Below are positions 7,067-10,268 of a stretch of DNA of 10,268 bases, in pieces. The DNA comes from an uncultured Actinomycetes bacterium (GTDB lineage: Bacteria > Actinomycetota > Actinomycetes > Nanopelagicales > Nanopelagicaceae), in contig CAIKID010000072.1 in NCBI GenBank assembly GCA_903827345.1, positions 1-10,268 on the forward strand, written 5' to 3'. Positions within the stretch are counted from its first letter, which is position 1. Each line of letters starts with the position of its first letter. Made by a program: the position numbers and the translations under genes. Under the pieces are notes generated by a model. The model searched no databases and was not told the origin of the DNA. It saw only the letters and a list, made by a program, of their open reading frames with translations.

Positions 7067-7628
7067 GAGTGGTTACCTGATTCATGACGTATTCATAGGC
7101 GGCAGTTGCGGCAGCGATATTGCCTGCTGCGATCTTTGGTTTGAATTTTTCATTTATCGCATCGGTGACGGCCTCTAGGGAAACCACGCCGGTCAATGCG
7201 CTAAATGCTCCAAGCAGTACTGCATTTGGTACTGGACGTCCGAGATGGGTCATTGCCAACTCTGTTGCAGGAAGAATTGCGAGAGTAGTCGGTACTTTTA
7301 ATTTTTCTGCGATCAATAAATCATCAGCGTTCTCTGTCGAGTTGACGATAACAAATCCTCCGGGCTTGAGGCCCGCAAAGATATCAATCTGTTTAATCAA
7401 GCTGGCATCTTGAACGATCAGCGCATCGGGTTCCATGATGGGTTCGCGGGCACGAATTTCATTTTCAGAGATGCGGCAGTATGCAACAACAGGCGCACCT
7501 GTTCGCTCGGATCCAAAACTTGGGAAAGCTTGTGCATGCTTGCCCTCTTTGAATACCGCAACTGCCAATAATTCAGCTGCGGTGACCACACCTTGTCCAC
7601 CACGGCCGTGAATACGAACTTGGAACAT
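7059..7628 (-). CDS. porC: 2-oxoacid:acceptor oxidoreductase gamma subunit
   Basis: The 189-residue gamma subunit is the small Rossmann-like core subunit of pyruvate-type oxidoreductases, possibly involved in CoA binding and assembly. The N-terminus shows RIHGRGGQGVVTAAELL (residues 5-21), the family fingerprint, followed by FPSFGSERTGAPV at 35-47. GRPVPNAVLLGAFSALT (149-165) matches the conserved C-terminal element 'PN...LGA'. Length is typical (180-190). It is the first gene of the oxidoreductase operon. GAGG lies about nine bases before the ATG, so this transcript should have a leader, unlike manA. The 124 bases upstream contain no convincing promoter by eye. It overlaps porA by 8 bases. 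The gene order gamma-alpha-beta-GltD/PorD has no free-standing delta subunit because that domain is fused downstream. Confidence 0.9.
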   Translation of the reverse strand: MFQVRIHGRGGQGVVTAAELLAVAVFKEGKHAQAFPSFGSERTGAPVVAYCRISENEIRAREPIMEPDALIVQDASLIKQIDIFAGLKPGGFVIVNSTENADDLLIAEKLKVPTTLAILPATELAMTHLGRPVPNAVLLGAFSALTGVVSLEAVTDAINEKFKPKIAAGNIAAATAAYEYVMNQVTTHA

Positions 7629-7748
7629 TGCGCATGCCTCTTCTCTAGACAGCGCAATACTGCCCTCGCAATCAATTTTTGTAGCCCTTTAAGCGTGGGG
7701 CTGGCACTCAAAGCAGAAGCAGGGGTGGAAAATATGTACAAATCTTTG

Positions 7749-7760
7749 AGGGCTAGCCCT
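7749..7760. repeat. 12-base perfect palindrome at the end of the secreted-protein gene
   Basis: AGGGCTAGCCCT reads the same on both strands and includes the TAG stop codon of the secreted-protein gene (7753-7755). It has no loop and no following T-tract, so it is not a standard terminator. It could be a dimeric protein-binding site ahead of the porC operon, or chance. Confidence 0.3.
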
Positions 7761-8199
7761 GCCACATATCGGAAGTCCACGTTACTTTCGTTGGTACTGG
7801 CTTCATCTGCGCTGGCCAAACAAATCTCTTACCCGCCTTCGGTGTCACGGTTACATTCATCAAATAATTCTTGTTGTGCGTCTTGACCATCTTATTCAGC
7901 AAAACATTGACACTCGATTTGTAAATACTTCCTTCGGCACAAGAAGGCGTGCAACCATTGATGTAATACGTTCCCGCGCCTTTAGCAGAGGTGCTTCCCC
8001 ACGATGACCATTTAATATTTATAACGCCAGCTCCACCATCTGCGCAATATTGCATGATGCTCGATGGCTTTGTTACTGCTCCCAAACCACAATCGTTGAA
8101 ATATGAAGTCGTCTTTGCTGTGCTAGCCGGAGCAATTCCGACCAAAGCAGTACTAAGTAAAAAGGCTACAGTTAAAGCGATCGGTGCGCTGCGTTTCAT
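7753..8199 (-). CDS. Small secreted cysteine-containing protein, unnamed actinobacterial-type family
   Basis: The 148-residue protein starts with a Sec-type signal peptide: positive MKR, a hydrophobic stretch to about residue 22, and a likely signal peptidase I site after ASTA (residue 28). The mature part has four cysteines, C37, C52, C83 and C87, which could form two disulfides. The sequence pattern is CGLG near 37, CADGG at 52-56, INIKWSSWG at 60-68 and INGCTPSCAEG at 80-90. A strand-rich tail follows. I recall this arrangement (Cys...P..I..CADG..., WSSWG, NxCxPxCA) from many small secreted or lipoprotein-like actinobacterial proteins of unknown function, so this looks like a known but uncharacterised family. 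No catalytic motif is seen. The ATG overlaps the stop of the phosphoribosyltransferase gene (ATGA), so the two are probably co-translated although their products act in different compartments. Confidence 0.75.
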   Translation of the reverse strand: MKRSAPIALTVAFLLSTALVGIAPASTAKTTSYFNDCGLGAVTKPSSIMQYCADGGAGVINIKWSSWGSTSAKGAGTYYINGCTPSCAEGSIYKSSVNVLLNKMVKTHNKNYLMNVTVTPKAGKRFVWPAQMKPVPTKVTWTSDMWQG

Positions 8200-8666
8200 A
8201 CCTCGACTTTACCCTGCACCGACCAGGGAAATTCGATCCATTTATCCGTCTGACGCCACACATATTCGGGTTTAACAATCGTTGCTGGCTTCTCGTAGAG
8301 CACCGCGAAGCGCACTTCAGCGACATAACCAGTCAGAAAATCTTTGACTAGGCGCAGCGTCTCGCCAGTATCGGCGACATCGTCGGCTACCAAGACTTTA
8401 GCTCCATGAAGATCAATCCGATTAGGCACTGGAGGAAGAACAATCGGCATCGGCAGGCGCTCATCGACTCCGGTATAGAACTCAACGCTAAGTGTGAAGG
8501 AATTCTTTACATCGAGAGCGTAGCCCAAGCCAGCACCCAAGAAGAAGCCTCCGCGGGCAATAGACAAGATGATGTCCGGTTTATAATCATCTAACAAAAT
8601 TGTCCGTCCTAATTCGCGGACAGCCACACCAAATTCTTCATAGGACAATATTTCGCGTTCGCTCAT
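8196..8666 (-). CDS. Purine-type phosphoribosyltransferase
   Basis: This 156-residue type I phosphoribosyltransferase has the PRPP-binding loop VLVADDVADTGETL at residues 91-104 and IARGG at 36-40, where the pyrophosphate loop is expected. The C-terminal KWIEFPW (142-148) resembles the hood of xanthine/hypoxanthine/guanine phosphoribosyltransferases. The likely reaction is nucleobase + PRPP to nucleoside monophosphate + PPi in the cytoplasm, that is purine salvage; the base preference is not determined. No membrane segment or signal is present. The ATG at 8666 has no Shine-Dalgarno but is preceded by TAAGTT at six bases, which uses the nhaA stop codon as its TAA. The transcript is therefore likely leaderless. 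It is followed by the secreted-protein gene with a 4-base overlap. Confidence 0.85.
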   Translation of the reverse strand: MSEREILSYEEFGVAVRELGRTILLDDYKPDIILSIARGGFFLGAGLGYALDVKNSFTLSVEFYTGVDERLPMPIVLPPVPNRIDLHGAKVLVADDVADTGETLRLVKDFLTGYVAEVRFAVLYEKPATIVKPEYVWRQTDKWIEFPWSVQGKVEV

Positions 8667-8672
8667 GGGCGC

Positions 8673-8678
8673 AACTTA
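8673..8678 (-). promoter_or_regulatory. Candidate -10 box for a leaderless phosphoribosyltransferase transcript
   Basis: TAAGTT on the minus strand sits six bases before the ATG at 8666, identical in sequence and spacing to the box in front of manA. Its TAA is also the nhaA stop codon. The best -35 position (TTTCCC, 17 bases upstream) is poor, so the promoter may be weak or depend on an extended element. Confidence 0.45.
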
Positions 8679-9788
8679 CAGAGTTTCGGCGGGTCGGGAA
8701 AGTAAACGAATAATAGTGGCGAGTAACACACCGGCCGGAATCGTAACCATGATCCCCAATATCGCTAAGTCTTGCCGTGCTCCAGTGAAATCACTTTGCG
8801 CGAAGATGAGGGAAACTGAAAGTCCGAGTGTGCCCAAGGCGCCTATGAAGAGCGACTCCCCCGTTGTGAACCCGAGTTTCACTTTGAGCAGAGCGCGACC
8901 GATTTGAATTCCCAAGAATATGCCGAGGGGCTTGCCAATCAATCGCACGATGATCAAGGAGAGAACCAAGCGGGAACCGAGTGAGGTCGCCGAAAAATCA
9001 AAGGGGCGGAAGAGTGAAACAAAGACAAAGACCGGGACTACGAAGAAAGCGGTGAAGGGTTCGACGAGAGCAAGTAAATTCTCGTGCAGATCCATCCCCT
9101 TTTTCTGGTTATTAAAGGTCAAGATTCCAAAGAGGACTGCAACCAACGAGGTCTGGATTCCGGTTTGATGGCCCACCGCAAGTCCCGCAATAAAAGTTAT
9201 AAAAAGAAGAACTTTCGAAGCAGAGAGATATGAAATGAGGAAGTAGGTAGCGAGCAGAGCGACCAACAGCAAGATATAGGTAAGATTCAAATGCGCCTTG
9301 TACAAAATGGAGAGGACGATGATCGAACCAATATCGTCGATGGTCGCAAGCGCTAAGACAAAACCTTTGAGGTGGCTCTTCTTCAGCACAACCAGCAGCG
9401 CAAGTACCAATGGCAGATCGGTCGCCATCGTAATTCCCCAACCCGTCGTTGCGGTTCCGCTGATACGGTTGAAGAGGAAGAAGGTCATAGCTGGTACAAA
9501 CATGCCGAGCAGCGCGGCGATAGAGCTGACGACGAGAATTCTGCGATTTTGTAAGGCGCCTTCGGCTAATTCAAAGCGCAGTTGTAGGCCGATGTTGTAA
9601 AAGAAGAATCCGATCAGATAATCCAGGGTCAGTTCACGCAGATTAAAGTGCCAATTGCCCATCTGATGGGTCTGCACCAAGAAGTGGCTGTCGACGTGTG
9701 CGCCGAGCAAAATTGCAAGGAAGGCAATGGGAAGCAGGATGTAGGCAGAAAATGTCTCAGTTTTGATAATGCGAAGAAAGGTCTTCAT
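8676..9788 (-). CDS. nhaA: NhaA-type Na+/H+ antiporter
   Basis: This polytopic inner-membrane protein is 370 residues from the ATG at 9788, which overlaps the upstream kinase stop (ATGA). A GTG at 9812 would add eight residues and overlap that gene by 28 bases; I prefer 9788. NhaA exchanges internal Na+ or Li+ for external H+, supporting pH and sodium homeostasis. Conserved features are the catalytic pair D151-D152 in ATIDDIGSI (equivalent to D163-D164 of the E. coli protein), D124 in MATDLPL (E. coli D133) and K286 in IGKPLGI (E. coli K300). D56 aligns with E. coli D65. The segment GLQLRFELAEG (67-77) corresponds to E. coli GLEVKRELLEG, so E78 becomes Q69 and R81 becomes F72, residues linked to pH sensing in E. 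coli. About eleven to twelve hydrophobic helices fit the family. Confidence 0.9.
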   Translation of the reverse strand: MKTFLRIIKTETFSAYILLPIAFLAILLGAHVDSHFLVQTHQMGNWHFNLRELTLDYLIGFFFYNIGLQLRFELAEGALQNRRILVVSSIAALLGMFVPAMTFFLFNRISGTATTGWGITMATDLPLVLALLVVLKKSHLKGFVLALATIDDIGSIIVLSILYKAHLNLTYILLLVALLATYFLISYLSASKVLLFITFIAGLAVGHQTGIQTSLVAVLFGILTFNNQKKGMDLHENLLALVEPFTAFFVVPVFVFVSLFRPFDFSATSLGSRLVLSLIIVRLIGKPLGIFLGIQIGRALLKVKLGFTTGESLFIGALGTLGLSVSLIFAQSDFTGARQDLAILGIMVTIPAGVLLATIIRLLSRPAETL

Positions 9789-10268
9789 TGATCCAAACCC
9801 TTTAACTCCCACGCGCGCACTCCCCCGAGTATGCCTGCCGTATTTGATGCAATGATGACATCATCCCCTAATACTTTGAGAACTGCGGCGCTGATTCGGC
9901 GCGAGTTGCCTCCGCCGATATAGACGCGATCCCACCAAAAGACGGGGCGGAGATCTTCGATCATTGACTTAATCCGACGCGACCAGAACATATCCCCTAG
10001 GCGGCGGCGCTCGTGTTCCCCGATCCAGGTGTCATAGTTGGTAGCACGACGGACTGGAGCGTGCGAAAGTTCAAAATGTGGAGCCAGTTTGCCGCCATCA
10101 AACATGCAAAAACCTAGCCCGGTGCCCAAAGTGAATACCACTTCCAGGCCAGAGCCAGTAATCAATCCTGCGGCATGTACTTCTGCATCGTTCATCACTA
10201 GCGCGGGGCGACCAAAGTGATTGGCAACGGCGCTTTGCATATCAAAGCCGCGCCACTGCGTGAGTAGA
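9785..10268 (-). CDS. ROK-family sugar kinase, polyphosphate-glucokinase-like (C-terminal part)
   Basis: The frame is open to the right edge, so the N-terminal nucleotide/polyphosphate-binding motif is outside the window and about 160 residues are visible. The ROK fold is recognised by VMNDAEVHAAG (the substrate-site NDA), FTLGTGLGFCMF (phosphate 2 loop), FELSH in place of the usual ExGH element, and YIGGGNSRRI (adenosine/ligand motif). The cysteine zinc site of many ROK repressors and kinases is absent, as in polyphosphate glucokinases. Family members phosphorylate glucose, or occasionally mannose, using polyphosphate or ATP. An in-frame ATG at 10240 is internal: the upstream codons (TQWRGFD) match the family pattern, so it is not the start. 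The stop overlaps the nhaA ATG. Phosphoryl donor and sugar cannot be decided without the N-terminus. Confidence 0.75.
   Translation of the reverse strand, partial: LLTQWRGFDMQSAVANHFGRPALVMNDAEVHAAGLITGSGLEVVFTLGTGLGFCMFDGGKLAPHFELSHAPVRRATNYDTWIGEHERRRLGDMFWSRRIKSMIEDLRPVFWWDRVYIGGGNSRRISAAVLKVLGDDVIIASNTAGILGGVRAWELKGLDQ

Noticed and set aside
7683..7702. AGCCC/GGGCT inverted repeat as a terminator for the secreted-protein gene
   Set aside because: The stem is only five base pairs with a ten-base loop, and on the minus strand it is followed by an A-run rather than a T-run.
7418..7819. A 133-residue minus-strand frame bridging the end of the secreted-protein gene and the start of porC
   Set aside because: It overlaps two well-supported genes in another frame and has no recognisable domain.
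7734..7886. A plus-strand reading frame with a Shine-Dalgarno-like AGGGGTGG, antisense to the secreted-protein gene
   Set aside because: The product has no family resemblance and almost all of it is antisense to a gene with a clear signal peptide and conserved cysteines.
1..10268. Mobile element, phage, defence system or CRISPR content
   Set aside because: No transposase, integrase, repeat array, tRNA or toxin-antitoxin-like pair was seen; gene order and composition look like ordinary chromosome.

Overview
The window looks like a compact chromosome segment from a mid-GC actinobacterium, possibly a freshwater, streamlined type. This lineage guess is inference. It rests on the actinobacterial style of the UbiA-like, ROK-kinase and small secreted proteins, on ATGA stop/start overlaps, on genes that appear leaderless (a TANNNT box 6-7 bases before the ATG, with no Shine-Dalgarno), and on a base composition near 50% GC. 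All genes but one lie on the minus strand. I see no rRNA, tRNA, CRISPR array, insertion sequence or phage gene.

Layout from left to right. At 1-130 is the N-terminus of an NCS1-type purine/cytosine permease that runs off the left edge. At 271-660 is the only plus-strand gene, a SnoaL-like/DUF4440-type protein; a small hairpin separates it from the next, convergent gene. From 3216 down to 682 is a tight run: mannose-6-phosphate isomerase (manA), a DUF4236 membrane protein, a DUF805 membrane protein and a UbiA-family prenyltransferase. From 7628 down to 3265 is the main feature, a four-gene operon for a 2-oxoacid oxidoreductase of the pyruvate:ferredoxin oxidoreductase superfamily (gamma, alpha and beta subunits). 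Its last gene is a GltD-like FAD/NAD(P)H protein with a PorD-type 2x[4Fe-4S] ferredoxin fused to its C-terminus. From 8666 down to 7753 are a purine-type phosphoribosyltransferase and a small secreted, cysteine-containing protein. From the right edge down to 8676 are a ROK-family, polyphosphate-glucokinase-like kinase (N-terminus outside the window) and an NhaA-type Na+/H+ antiporter.

How the genes work together. The oxidoreductase operon appears self-contained: PorA and PorB bind thiamine diphosphate and split a 2-oxoacid such as pyruvate, PorC completes the core, and the fused GltD/PorD protein should pass electrons through its iron-sulfur clusters to FAD and NAD(P)+. A separate ferredoxin and ferredoxin:NADP reductase may therefore not be needed. 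The layout is reminiscent of phenylglyoxylate:NAD+ oxidoreductase, so the substrate is not settled by sequence alone. The sugar kinase and manA fit hexose-phosphate metabolism, and the permease and phosphoribosyltransferase fit purine salvage. The rest are poorly characterised envelope or secreted proteins.
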